DNA of 52,148 bases, taken from contig QHSQ01000040.1 in NCBI GenBank assembly GCA_003221615.1, positions 1 to 52,148 on the forward strand, given 5' to 3'. Below the pieces are notes generated by a model. It was not told the DNA's origin, did no database searches, and worked only from the letters and a program-made list of their open reading frames with translations. Made by a program: the position numbers and the translations under genes. This DNA comes from Candidatus Rokuibacteriota bacterium (lineage in GTDB: Bacteria; Methylomirabilota; Methylomirabilia; Rokubacteriales; CSP1-6). Below, piece by piece: positions 15,286-23,174 of this stretch (position 1 is its first letter; every line of letters begins with the position of its first letter).

Positions 15286-16295
15286 CGGACTTGTCTCGTG
15301 CCGATGACGAGCGCCTGAAGCTTCGCGAACGCGAGGTGGCGGGGAAGCCGCGCGAGCCCGCAGTCCGGGTTGATCCAGAGCCGCTCGGCCGGCACGCTCT
15401 CGAGCATTCTCCGGATGCGCCGCGCGACCAGCTCGGGGCTCTCGACGTAGAAGTTCTTGAGATCGAGCACGCCGGCTCCGAGCTCCTTGGGGCAATCGAA
15501 CTCGCGCCAGAGCCCGGTCTCGGCCATCTCCCGGTTGGCGAACTCGAACACGAGCTGGTCGGCCGAGGCGCTCGAGATCATCGGAAACAGCGGCCGGTAG
15601 GTCCGCTCGCCGAAGCCGAACCCCTCGAGGGTCCCGAAGCAGATGTGCCAGAAGCGCCGCGTGACGGCCACGCCCTCGAAGCAGCGATCATAGAGCTCGA
15701 CCAATCGCTTCGGCTCCATCATGAAGCTCTGGTAGACGTCGTCGATCTGGAGGTTCTCGGCGCCGCCGGCGGCGAGCGCGCGAAGCTCCCGGTTGATGAT
15801 CGGCGCCAGATCCGTGGCCACCTCGACGCGGTCCCGGTAGGGTCCGCCCTTCGTGATCTGCGTCGCCAGCGTCAGCGGGCCCGGGAGCGTGATCTTGAAC
15901 GGGCGCGCCGTCACCTGTCGCAGATATTGAAGCTCCCTCACGGTCCCCAGGCCGTCGGGCGCCGAGATGCGCTCGACCGGCTCGTAGAGCACGTGGCCGT
16001 CGTAGGAGAGCACACCGACCTTCCGGCGGGGCTCGATCGGTTTGAGCCCGTGGAAGTACTTGAAGATCGAGACGATGAATCCCTGGCGCCGCATCTCGCC
16101 ATCGGAGATCACGTCGACGCCGGCGCGCTCCTGATCGCGGACGGCGGTGGCCACCGCGTCGTTCTCGGTCTCGGCGACGTCCATCCGGCCGAAGCCGCCC
16201 GCCTCGATCTTCTCGTACGCGGCCCAGAGCCAGGCCGGGATCGCGTAGCTGCCGACGACGGTCGTGGGGAGGATCGGCAGCGTCGAGGCGGTCAC
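15231..16295 (-). CDS. Cobalamin-independent methionine synthase (MetE C-terminal domain) family protein
   Basis: The 354-residue protein matches the UROD/MetE-like barrel: LPTTVVGSYAIPAWL, DVISDGEMRRQGFIVS, KITLPGPLTLATQI, NLQIDDVYQSF, HICFGT, and LWINPDCGLARLP with the C-terminal zinc-type cysteine. Stand-alone proteins of this type lack the N-terminal MetE domain and use varied methyl donors or act on other thiols; true MetE is about 750 residues. The start is GTG. It begins 6 bases after the substrate-binding protein gene, pointing to one operon. The extreme C-terminus is encoded by the tandem repeat and may not be functional. Confidence 0.85.
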   Translation of the reverse strand: MTASTLPILPTTVVGSYAIPAWLWAAYEKIEAGGFGRMDVAETENDAVATAVRDQERAGVDVISDGEMRRQGFIVSIFKYFHGLKPIEPRRKVGVLSYDGHVLYEPVERISAPDGLGTVRELQYLRQVTARPFKITLPGPLTLATQITKGGPYRDRVEVATDLAPIINRELRALAAGGAENLQIDDVYQSFMMEPKRLVELYDRCFEGVAVTRRFWHICFGTLEGFGFGERTYRPLFPMISSASADQLVFEFANREMAETGLWREFDCPKELGAGVLDLKNFYVESPELVARRIRRMLESVPAERLWINPDCGLARLPRHLAFAKLQALVIGTRQVRQELTGRAEPGCTTGERA

Positions 16296-16301
16296 GTGTC
16301 G

Positions 16302-17477
16302 CTACTCGGAGAGCGTGAAGACGCCCTTTTTGACGGTCAGCGCCCAGATCTGTCCGACGTTCACCCCCACCTCGTTCATCGTGATCGCCCCGATCGCGCC
16401 GTCGTAGCCCTTGAGCCCCGCCCAGCACTTCGCGAGGCGGTCGCGGTCGCTCTCGAGATCGTCGGGCTTGTTCGTCACGCCCGTCGTCTCGATGCACGTC
16501 TTGGCGATGAAGAGCTGGTCGTACATCGCGGGGCCGGACGAGTTGGGGCGCTTGCCCCCGGAACGCTCCAGAAACTTCTTCACGAACGTCTGCATGCGCG
16601 GGATCGGCCGCTCATTCCAGGCGTACGTGGTCGTGTACCAGCCCTCGACGGCGTCGCCGCCGAGCGTGACGAGATCGGGTGTGGCGGTCGCGACGCCGCC
16701 CTGGATCGGCCCCTTGAAGCCCTGCTTGCGCGCCTCCTTGGCGATCAGCGCGGCCTCGCGCGAGGCCGAGCCCAGAAAGAGCATGTCCGGCTGCTTCGCG
16801 AGCGCGCGCGTGACCTGGGCGCTGAAATCGAGGTCGCCGGTCTGAAACGTGATCGAGTCGAGGAGCTCGACGTTGGCCTGCTGGAAGGTCGGCGGCATCA
16901 CCACGGTCGCCTCGGCCTTGGAGATCGCGTCGGCCTGGTTATAGAGCACGGTGGCCTTCTTGACCTCCGGGTGGTGCTTGCGGAGCGCGGCGAGCCCCGT
17001 GCCGAGCGCGCGGGCGGCGCCCGGGTTCATCGTGTAGGCCCACGGACGGAACTTGTCGGTGAGGCCGGGCGCGGCCGCGGTCGGCGAGACGATCGGCACC
17101 TTCAGGCTGGCCGACAAGGGGTACATGACGCCGGCGCTCGAGCTGGAGATCGAGCCGTGGATCATGAGGACGCGATCGGTCTGCGCCAGACGCCGTGTCA
17201 GGGTCACGGACTCTTTCGGGTCGCCCCGATCGTCGACCATGACGAGCTCGAGCGGGAGCCCGCCGATCCCGCCCGCGGAGTTGATCTCGTCGCGCGCGAT
17301 CTCGGCGCCGATGATCCCGTGCTGGCCCCAGTCCACGAAGATCCCGGCCTGCGGCATGATGACGCCGAGCCGCACTTTCTCGCCTGCGAGCTTCGCGCCG
17401 ACGGCCAGCGTGACCACGCTCGCGAGGAGCCCCATGACGAGAACGACTCCGATCGCCCCACGCCGCATCCGGGTCAT
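16302..17477 (-). CDS. ABC transporter substrate-binding protein, branched-chain amino acid type (LivJ/LivK-like)
   Basis: From the ATG preceded by AGGAG at 5 bases, the protein has 391 residues. It has a signal peptide (MTRMRRGAIGVVLVMGLLASVVTLAVGAKLAGE), then the type I periplasmic binding fold: VRLGVIMPQAGIFVDWGQHGIIGAEIARDEINSAGGIGG, VDDRGDPKESVTLTRRL, ISSSSAGVMYPLSASLKVPIVSPTA and a C-terminal GYDGAIGAITMNEVG. Such proteins capture amino acids, amides or aromatic acids for Liv permeases. A longer frame upstream has no ribosome site and is rejected. It lies 29 bases after a second substrate-binding gene and is divergent from the LivHMGF genes that probably use it. Confidence 0.9.
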   Translation of the reverse strand: MTRMRRGAIGVVLVMGLLASVVTLAVGAKLAGEKVRLGVIMPQAGIFVDWGQHGIIGAEIARDEINSAGGIGGLPLELVMVDDRGDPKESVTLTRRLAQTDRVLMIHGSISSSSAGVMYPLSASLKVPIVSPTAAAPGLTDKFRPWAYTMNPGAARALGTGLAALRKHHPEVKKATVLYNQADAISKAEATVVMPPTFQQANVELLDSITFQTGDLDFSAQVTRALAKQPDMLFLGSASREAALIAKEARKQGFKGPIQGGVATATPDLVTLGGDAVEGWYTTTYAWNERPIPRMQTFVKKFLERSGGKRPNSSGPAMYDQLFIAKTCIETTGVTNKPDDLESDRDRLAKCWAGLKGYDGAIGAITMNEVGVNVGQIWALTVKKGVFTLSE

Positions 17478-17506
17478 GCCGACTCCTCTCACTCTGTGAG
17501 CGCGCC

Positions 17507-18385
17507 TCACGTCAGTGGCAGCGCGAGCTGATCGAGCGCCGTGACGTGCATCTCGCGCCCCATTCCCCAGCGATTGATGGCCGCCATGACCTCCGCGAGC
17601 TTCTCCGGAGGATACGGCGCGAAGACGAAGCGCTCTCCGGCGCCCCACCCATCGACCCGCCACTGCCGATCGGCGAACTCGGGCGGGATGCACTTCGTCC
17701 ACAGCGGCAGGTAGCGTTCGACAGCGCGGTCGAGCGCCTCATCGGCGCGCGCCAGCGCCGTGAAGTAACGGCGCAGCACGTCGCGATCGCTCGACTCGTC
17801 CACCCACCACAGGGTGTTGAACTCGCCGCCCAGGATCTTCCGCAAGCCCAGCTCCTCGGCCATGTAGATCTGTGGATCGAGAAGGCTCGCGGCCTCGACC
17901 TCGCCTTTGAGCAGCGCGTCGAGCCGGCGACCGAAGCCGCCGACCGGCTCGATCTTGATGTCGGCCAGCGGCAGGTGGCTCTCGAGACGATACGGGACGT
18001 TGTAGTGGCTTCCCGCCATGAGACCGACCGCGACGGGCACGCCGGCGAGATCCGCCGGCCGGCGGATGCGCGAGTCCGGACGCACGCAGATCGCGTGCCG
18101 CGCCACGCCGTAGGCGTCGGGGACGAACTTCCCCATGCCGGCGCCCGCGTTGCAGACGCTGCCCCAGGCGCACGCGTTGCCGATCGCCTGCGCGCCTTCC
18201 AGAAATGGCTGGTCTTGCGGGCGGGCCTTGTAGCCCCCGGTCCACGCCTTCATCTGCCCCAGATAGACGTCCCACATCACCTCGGGATCGAGGCGTTGCT
18301 CGCGGAAGAATCCCTCCTCGAACGCGATCCACTCGTGCAGCCGCATGCCGGTGGGGAAGATGCGGATCTTCGTGGGGGCGTCCAT
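17507..18385 (-). CDS. NMT1/THI5-like ABC substrate-binding protein without a signal peptide
   Basis: The 292-residue protein resembles the NMT1/SsuA-type fold: IRIFPTGMRLHEWIAFEEGFFREQRLDPE, RPADLAGVPVAVGLMAGSHYNVPYRLE, GFGRRLDALLKGEVEAASLLDPQIYMAEELGLRKI, then a helical C-terminus with FAPYPPEKLAEVMAAIN. These proteins bind sulphonates, pyrimidines or other small ligands. No secretion signal precedes the domain, so it could work in the cytoplasm as a sensor or enzyme (as THI5 does) or start elsewhere. It is the first gene of the minus-strand run and is divergent from the LivH gene, 64 bases away. Confidence 0.8.
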   Translation of the reverse strand: MDAPTKIRIFPTGMRLHEWIAFEEGFFREQRLDPEVMWDVYLGQMKAWTGGYKARPQDQPFLEGAQAIGNACAWGSVCNAGAGMGKFVPDAYGVARHAICVRPDSRIRRPADLAGVPVAVGLMAGSHYNVPYRLESHLPLADIKIEPVGGFGRRLDALLKGEVEAASLLDPQIYMAEELGLRKILGGEFNTLWWVDESSDRDVLRRYFTALARADEALDRAVERYLPLWTKCIPPEFADRQWRVDGWGAGERFVFAPYPPEKLAEVMAAINRWGMGREMHVTALDQLALPLT

Positions 18386-18449
18386 CGGTTGGGCGACGGT
18401 AATACGCGGGGCCGAGGCCTGTCAAATCCAGGTGATATCATCGCGCACA
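18386..18449. promoter_or_regulatory. Short divergent intergenic region between the binding-protein run and livH
   Basis: The 64 bases separate two divergent operons and so must hold promoters for both. A TGATATCA palindrome at 18433-18440 and an AGGTGA ribosome-site-like stretch precede the livH ATG. No consensus promoter boxes stand out, so this call rests on position. Confidence 0.35.
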
Positions 18450-19319
18450 ATGTTCGCCCAGCAGCTCGTCAACGGGCTGATGCTCGGCGGCGCCTATGCC
18501 CTGGTCGCGATCGGTTACACGCTCATCTTCGGCGTGCTGAACCTGCTCCACCTGGCCCACGGCGAGGTCTTCATGGTCGGCGCCTACGTGGGCCTGGCGC
18601 TGGCGCTCGCCGGCTTCTCGCCGTGGGTCACCCTGGCCGGCGCCATGCTCGCGGCCGCCGTGCTCGGGGTTCTCGTCGAGCGCGTCGCGTTTCGCCCGGT
18701 GCGCAACCGGGGAAGCCACGTCACGCCGCTGATCACGACGATCGCGGTCGGGCTCGTGCTGCAGCACGTGGTGGTGAAGATCTTCGGCGCCGAGCCGGTG
18801 GCCTTCCCGGCCCCCTTCGCGTCGGCGTCCCTCGCGCTCGGGCCGGTGACGCTCACGACGCTCCAGCTACTCATCCTCGGCACCTCGGTGGCGCTGATGG
18901 CGCTGCTCGAGATCTTTCTGCGCTCGACGCGGACCGGCATGGCGATCCGCGCCACCGCCGAGAACCAGACGGTCGCCGGGCTCATGGGGATCAACGTCTC
19001 GCTCGCGATCGTCATCACCTTCGCGATCGCCTCGGCGCTCGCCGGGGCAGCCGGAGTCTTGCTCGCCTGGAACTTCACCGGGCTGAGCCCGTTCTTCGGC
19101 GTCAAGGTCGGCCTCAAGGGGCTCGCGATCATGCTGCTCGGCGGGCTCGGCAACGTCACCGGCGCCATGGTCGGCGGCCTGATCGTCGGCGTCGTCGAGG
19201 TGATGAGCGTGGCCTACCTCGCGTCGTCGTACCGGGACGCGTTCGCGTTCGCGGTCATGATCCTCATCCTGATGGTGCGCCCGACCGGCCTTTTCGGCGC
19301 TCGCCTGCAGACCGGCTGA
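18450..19319 (+). CDS. livH: Branched-chain amino acid-type ABC transporter permease (LivH-like)
   Basis: The 289-residue protein begins MFAQQLVNGLMLGGAYALVAIGYTLIFGVLNLLHLAHGEVFM, the standard LivH opening with the HGE motif. It continues with about eight membrane segments and the permease signature ATAENQTVAGLMGINV (the EAA-like loop that contacts the ATPase), ending LMVRPTGLFG. It forms the inner-membrane channel with LivM. An in-frame extension upstream overlaps the divergent gene and is discarded. The LivM gene follows 6 bases later. Confidence 0.93.
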   Translation: MFAQQLVNGLMLGGAYALVAIGYTLIFGVLNLLHLAHGEVFMVGAYVGLALALAGFSPWVTLAGAMLAAAVLGVLVERVAFRPVRNRGSHVTPLITTIAVGLVLQHVVVKIFGAEPVAFPAPFASASLALGPVTLTTLQLLILGTSVALMALLEIFLRSTRTGMAIRATAENQTVAGLMGINVSLAIVITFAIASALAGAAGVLLAWNFTGLSPFFGVKVGLKGLAIMLLGGLGNVTGAMVGGLIVGVVEVMSVAYLASSYRDAFAFAVMILILMVRPTGLFGARLQTG

Positions 19320-19325
19320 GGCCAC

Positions 19326-20180
19326 GTGCTCTCGGATCACACCCTCTCGATCCTGATCTTCGCGGGCATCGACGTCATCATGGCGCTGTCGTTCTATCTG
19401 CCGGCGTCGGCCGGGCAGCTCTCGGCCGGCCAGGGCGGCTTCATGGCGCTCGGCGCGTACACCGCGGCCTATCTCACGGTGCAGCACGGCGCGCCGTTTC
19501 CGCTGGCGCTCGCCGCCGGCGGGCTCGTCGGTGGGCTCGTCGGGCTCGCCGTGGGCTTCCCGGCCCTGCGCTTGCGCGGGCTCTATCTGGTACTCGTCAC
19601 CTTCGGATTCGGCGAGATGGTCCGCGTGCTGTTCCTGAACGCGCCGGCCTTTGGCGGACCCGGCGGCTTCGCCGGGATCCCGCCCGAGACCACCATCTGG
19701 CACGTGCTCGGCCTGCTGATCGTTCTCGTCTATTTCTTCACGCGGCTCAGCGGCTCACGCATGGGGCGCGCGTTCGCCGCGCTCCGCGACGACGAGGCGG
19801 CCGCCGAGGCGATGGGCGTGAACTCGACCTACGTCAAGCTCGCGGCCTTCGCGGCCGGCGGCGTGATCGCCGGGCTCGGCGGGGCGCTCTACGCGCACTA
19901 CACACTCTTCATCGATCCGGAGGCATTCGGCGTCGGACGGTCGCTCTTCGTGATGCTCTACGCCGTCTTCGGCGGCCTCGCGAGCTTCTGGGGCGCCGTC
20001 GTGGGCGCGACGATCCTCTCGATACTTCCCGAGCTCCTGCGCTGGGTGAAGGACTGGCGCGAGATCTTCTACGGGCTCCTCGTGCTGATCATGATGCTCG
20101 TGCGGCCGCAAGGGTTGCTCGACCCGACCTTGCTGGCCCGGCTCTCCCTGCGCGGTGAGCGCGCCGCTGCTCGCGGTTGA
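19326..20180 (+). CDS. livM: Branched-chain amino acid-type ABC transporter permease (LivM-like)
   Basis: The 284-residue protein is rich in membrane segments and shows LivM features: SFYLPASAGQLSAGQGGFMALGAYTAAYL, GLAVGFPALRLRGLYLVLVTFGFGEM, AALRDDEAAAEAMGVN (the ATPase-contact loop) and a C-terminal VRPQGLL. It pairs with LivH. It uses a GTG start and its last 26 bases overlap the LivG gene, implying coupled translation. Compared with E. coli LivM it lacks a long N-terminal extension, as is common in these systems. Confidence 0.93.
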   Translation: MLSDHTLSILIFAGIDVIMALSFYLPASAGQLSAGQGGFMALGAYTAAYLTVQHGAPFPLALAAGGLVGGLVGLAVGFPALRLRGLYLVLVTFGFGEMVRVLFLNAPAFGGPGGFAGIPPETTIWHVLGLLIVLVYFFTRLSGSRMGRAFAALRDDEAAAEAMGVNSTYVKLAAFAAGGVIAGLGGALYAHYTLFIDPEAFGVGRSLFVMLYAVFGGLASFWGAVVGATILSILPELLRWVKDWREIFYGLLVLIMMLVRPQGLLDPTLLARLSLRGERAAARG

Positions 20181-20922
20181 CGGGCTCTCCCGGATCTTCG
20201 GGAAGCTCGTCGTCCTCTCGAAGCTCGATCTCACGGTCGAGGCCGGCGGGATCCACGCAATCATCGGACCGAACGGCGCCGGCAAGACGACCTTTTTCAA
20301 CCTGGTGACGGGCGCGCTCAGCGCCGACGCCGGGCACATTCGCTTCGACGGAAGCGAGATCGGCGACCTTCCCGCGTATCGGCGCACCGCGCTCGGCATC
20401 TGCCGGACCTTCCAGAACATCCGCCTCTTCGGCTCGATGACGGTGCTCGAGAACGTGCTGCTCGGGCTCCACTGCCGGACTCACGGCGGCCTCCTGTCCC
20501 CACTGTTCGGCGTCCCCTTCCGACCGTCGAGCGCCGAGACGAGCGCGCGGGCGCGAGCCGAGGAGATCCTGGAGCTGGTGGGGCTCGCGGCGCGCGCCCG
20601 CCAGCCGGCGATCGAGCTGCCGTACGGCGAGCAGCGACGGCTCGAGATCGCGCGGGCACTCGCCAGCGCGCCCAAGCTTCTCCTGCTCGACGAGCCGTCC
20701 GCCGGGATGAACACACAGGAGACGCTCGAGCTCGAAGCCCTGATCGTGCAGGTCAACCGCCGCGGCGTGACGATTTTGTTGATCGAGCACAAGATGTCGC
20801 TCGTCATGAAGCTCTCGAAGGTTGTGACCGTGCTCAACTTCGGGCAGAAGATCGCCGAGGGTCCACCGGCTTTCGTCCAGCGGGATCCTCGAGTCATCGA
20901 GGCTTATCTTGGTGGCGAATAG
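20155..20922 (+). CDS. livG: ABC transporter ATP-binding protein (LivG-like)
   Basis: The 255-residue ATPase has Walker A GPNGAGKTT at 38-46, the Q-loop region CRTFQNIRLFGSMTVLENV, a variant signature LPYGEQRRLEIARAL around 155-169, Walker B LLLLDEPSAGMN at 175-186 and the H-loop IEHKMS. The LivG-specific insert after the Q-loop (GLHCRTHGGLLSPLFG) is present. It powers the LivHM permease together with LivF. It starts with GTG inside the LivM gene. A 239-base gap with a long inverted repeat separates it from livF, which is unusual because the two ATPase genes are normally adjacent. Confidence 0.93.
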   Translation: MSAPLLAVDGLSRIFGKLVVLSKLDLTVEAGGIHAIIGPNGAGKTTFFNLVTGALSADAGHIRFDGSEIGDLPAYRRTALGICRTFQNIRLFGSMTVLENVLLGLHCRTHGGLLSPLFGVPFRPSSAETSARARAEEILELVGLAARARQPAIELPYGEQRRLEIARALASAPKLLLLDEPSAGMNTQETLELEALIVQVNRRGVTILLIEHKMSLVMKLSKVVTVLNFGQKIAEGPPAFVQRDPRVIEAYLGGE

Positions 20923-20980
20923 CACTTGGATCAGTCGCTGCGGGCACGCTGGCGGAGCGCTTGAGGCGGGCGGGGCCTGT

Positions 20981-21099
20981 CATCGGGGTGCCCCCGGGCC
21001 GGCGGGCTCCGTCACCCGCTCGCCCGATTCGCGGCTCTTCGAGCTGCGGGCGGGACGAGGGGGTCCCACTCCGCCCGCCGACCCGGGAGCACCCCGATG
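20981..21099. repeat. Long imperfect inverted repeat between livG and livF
   Basis: The left arm (20981-21007) and the reverse complement of the right arm (21073-21099) agree at 25 of 27 positions, starting CATCGGGGTGC and containing CCCGGG and CGGCGGGC. The loop is 65 bases. GC-rich flanks outside the arms are also partly complementary. The whole 239-base gap from 20923 to 21161 holds no convincing gene. It could be a strong RNA hairpin tuning livF expression, or a miniature mobile or repeat element. Confidence 0.8.
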
Positions 21100-21161
21100 C
21101 CACCCGCCCGTCTCCCCGTTCCATCAGCGCGCGCTGCTTCTCCATCCGCGATTCGCAAATC

Positions 21162-21899
21162 ATGCAGCCTAGCTCCGGCGCGCTGTTGGAGGTGGAGGAT
21201 CTGCACGTGAGTTATGGGCGGATTCGGGCCGTGCAGGGTGTGAGTCTATCCGTGCCTGAGGGGACCGTCGTGGCGTTGATCGGGGCGAATGGGGCGGGAA
21301 AGTCGACTTTGCTGCGGGCGATCTCTGGGATCGTGCGGCCGCGCCGGGGCGTTGTGCGCTTTCGCGGCGAGAACCTCGTAGGACTGCCGGTGCATCAGAT
21401 CGTTCGGCGGCGGGTGATCCACGTGCCCGAGGGGCGGGGGATGCTGGCGCGCATGACCGTGCTCGAGAACCTTCGGATCGGCGGGTTCGCGCGGCGAGAC
21501 CGCGCGGACATGACCGGAGAGATGGAGCGAATCTTCGCCCTCTTTCCGGTGCTGGGCGAGCGCCGCGGGCAGCCGGCGGGCAGTCTGAGCGGCGGTGAGC
21601 AGCAGATGCTCGCCATCGGCCGCGCAATGATGGCGGGACCGCGGCTCTTGATGCTCGACGAGCCCTCGCTCGGCCTGGCGCCCCTCATCGTGCGTGAGAT
21701 CTTCCGGATCATCCCTCGCCTCACCGCCGAGGGCACCGCGGTGCTGCTCGTGGAGCAGAACGCGCGCATGGCGCTGCAGTGCGCGGCGCACGCATACGTG
21801 CTGCAGACCGGGCAGGTCGTGCTCTCCGGCCCCGCGGCGGATCTGCTCGCCACGCCGGAAGTCCAGCGCGCGTACCTCGGTACGGGCGAGGCGTCGTGA
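21162..21899 (+). CDS. livF: ABC transporter ATP-binding protein (LivF-like)
   Basis: From the ATG the protein has 245 residues, with Walker A GANGAGKST at 41-49, RVIHVPEGRGMLARMTVLENL, signature SLSGGEQQMLAIGRA, Walker B LLMLDEPSLGLAP and VEQNARMAL, all LivF hallmarks. It is the second ATPase of the Liv transporter. The frame upstream of the ATG runs through the inverted repeat and has no family similarity. Its 5' third uses many GGG, TTG, TCT and GTG codons, less like its GGC/CTC-rich neighbours. The stop overlaps the SnoaL-like gene start (GTGA). Confidence 0.93.
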   Translation: MQPSSGALLEVEDLHVSYGRIRAVQGVSLSVPEGTVVALIGANGAGKSTLLRAISGIVRPRRGVVRFRGENLVGLPVHQIVRRRVIHVPEGRGMLARMTVLENLRIGGFARRDRADMTGEMERIFALFPVLGERRGQPAGSLSGGEQQMLAIGRAMMAGPRLLMLDEPSLGLAPLIVREIFRIIPRLTAEGTAVLLVEQNARMALQCAAHAYVLQTGQVVLSGPAADLLATPEVQRAYLGTGEAS

Positions 21900-22243
21900 C
21901 CTTCCAGGACAAGGTACGGCGGCTCTCGGACCTCTATCGAGCGTTCAATCGGCGCGAGATCGACCGGGTCCTGGCAGCCCTGAGCCCTGCCGTCCGGTGG
22001 CCGAACGTGCTCGAGAAGAGCGAGCTTCGCGGGCACGCGGCGGTCCGAGCATACTGGCTGAAGCAGCTCGAAACGATCGAGCCGCACGTGGAGCCCGTCG
22101 AGTTCGAGGAGCGTCCGGACGGCGTCGCCGTACGGGTGCGGCAGGTCGTCACGGTCAAGGCGACGGGTCAGGTCACCGAGTCGAGCGTCACGCACACGTA
22201 CGCGTTCGACGATAGCCTCGTGACATCCATGGTGGTCTCATAG
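21896..22243 (+). CDS. SnoaL-like/NTF2-fold protein
   Basis: The 115-residue protein has the cone-shaped NTF2-like pattern: VRRLSDLYRAFNRREIDRVLAALSPAVRWPNVLEKSELRGHAAVRAYWLKQLE, then strands VEPVEFEERPDGVAVRVRQVVTVKATG and VTHTYAFDDSLVTSMVV. This resembles nuclear-transport-factor/ketosteroid-isomerase-like domains, which bind or isomerise small molecules. No catalytic residue can be assigned. The GTG overlaps the livF stop, and a second LivH-type permease follows 12 bases later, so it is embedded in the transport operon. Confidence 0.85.
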   Translation: MTFQDKVRRLSDLYRAFNRREIDRVLAALSPAVRWPNVLEKSELRGHAAVRAYWLKQLETIEPHVEPVEFEERPDGVAVRVRQVVTVKATGQVTESSVTHTYAFDDSLVTSMVVS

Positions 22244-22255
22244 CCGGAGACCGCG

Positions 22256-23149
22256 ATGCCGGATCTGGCATTCTTCGTGTTTCTCGTCACCGACGGGGCG
22301 CTGGCCGGATCCATCTACGCCCTCGTCGCCCTGGCCTTCGTGGTGGTCTACAAGGCCTCTCGCATGATCAACTTCGCGGTCGGCGAGTGGACGATGCTGG
22401 GCGCGCGGACGACCGCTGCCGCGAGCCACATGTTCGGCCTGGGCCTCGCCGGGGCGATCGGCGTCGGCTGCGCGGCCATGGTCGCCGTGGCACTCCTCTT
22501 CAACCAGGTCGTGCTGCGCCCTCTGCGGCGTCGATCCTTGCTCTCGCTGATCATGCTCACGATCGGCGTCGGCATGTTCATGCGGGCCTCCGCAACGGTC
22601 GTCTTCGCGGGCATCCCGTCCCGGATCGCGTCGCCGTTTCCGCTCGAGCCGCTCGTGGTGGGCGGCCTGCCGGTCTCGATCGACAAGATCGCCGCCGCCG
22701 CGATCGCGGCCGCGTGCATCGCCGCCCTCAGCTGGTTCTTCCACGGCAGCCGCACCGGGCTCGCGCTGCGCGCGGTGGCCAGTGATCAGCAGGTCGCGCT
22801 GGCCGTCGGGATCGACCTCCATCGCCACTTCGCGATCACCTGGGGCCTGGTGGGCGTCCTCTCGGTGCTCGCCGGCACGCTCTGGAGCTTCACGTCGGGC
22901 GGCGGCTTCGGCATCGAGCTCCTCGGCTTCAAGGTGTTCCCGATCGTGATCCTCGGCGGGCTCGACAGTCTTCCGGGCACCATCATCGGCGCGTTCGTCG
23001 TCGGCATCCTGGAATCACTCGTGGCCGGCTACCTGGATCCGATCGTCGGGGGCGGGTTCAGCCACGTCGCGTCGTACCTGGTGCTGATCGCGACGTTGTT
23101 CGTACGCCCGTGGGGGCTCTTCGGTCGACAGGAGGTCGAGCGAGTCTGA
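22256..23149 (+). CDS. Second branched-chain-type ABC permease (LivH-like), unpaired
   Basis: The 297-residue membrane protein opens FLVTDGALAGSIYALVALAFVVVYKASRMINFAVGEWTMLGA, the LivH layout with GE in place of HGE. It contains the ATPase-contact loop RAVASDQQVALAVGIDLHRH, then GIELLGFKVFPIVILGGLDSLPGTIIGA and a final LFVRPWGLFG. It lies at the end of the livHMGF-SnoaL cluster but has no LivM-type partner in the window. It may replace LivH for a different substrate or be left over from a second transporter. Convergent to the cupin gene. Confidence 0.9.
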   Translation: MPDLAFFVFLVTDGALAGSIYALVALAFVVVYKASRMINFAVGEWTMLGARTTAAASHMFGLGLAGAIGVGCAAMVAVALLFNQVVLRPLRRRSLLSLIMLTIGVGMFMRASATVVFAGIPSRIASPFPLEPLVVGGLPVSIDKIAAAAIAAACIAALSWFFHGSRTGLALRAVASDQQVALAVGIDLHRHFAITWGLVGVLSVLAGTLWSFTSGGGFGIELLGFKVFPIVILGGLDSLPGTIIGAFVVGILESLVAGYLDPIVGGGFSHVASYLVLIATLFVRPWGLFGRQEVERV

Positions 23150-23174
23150 CTCCAGCCGATTGCCGGCCCAGCCG

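Noticed and set aside
20961-21161. N-terminal extension of LivF through the inverted repeat
   Set aside because: The extra 67 residues are Arg/Pro/Ser-rich and unlike any LivF; the family's own N-terminus begins after the ATG at 21162.
22238-22828. Long antisense frame across the second LivH gene
   Set aside because: The product is rich in Arg, Asp, Gly and His without pattern; the sense frame is a clear permease.
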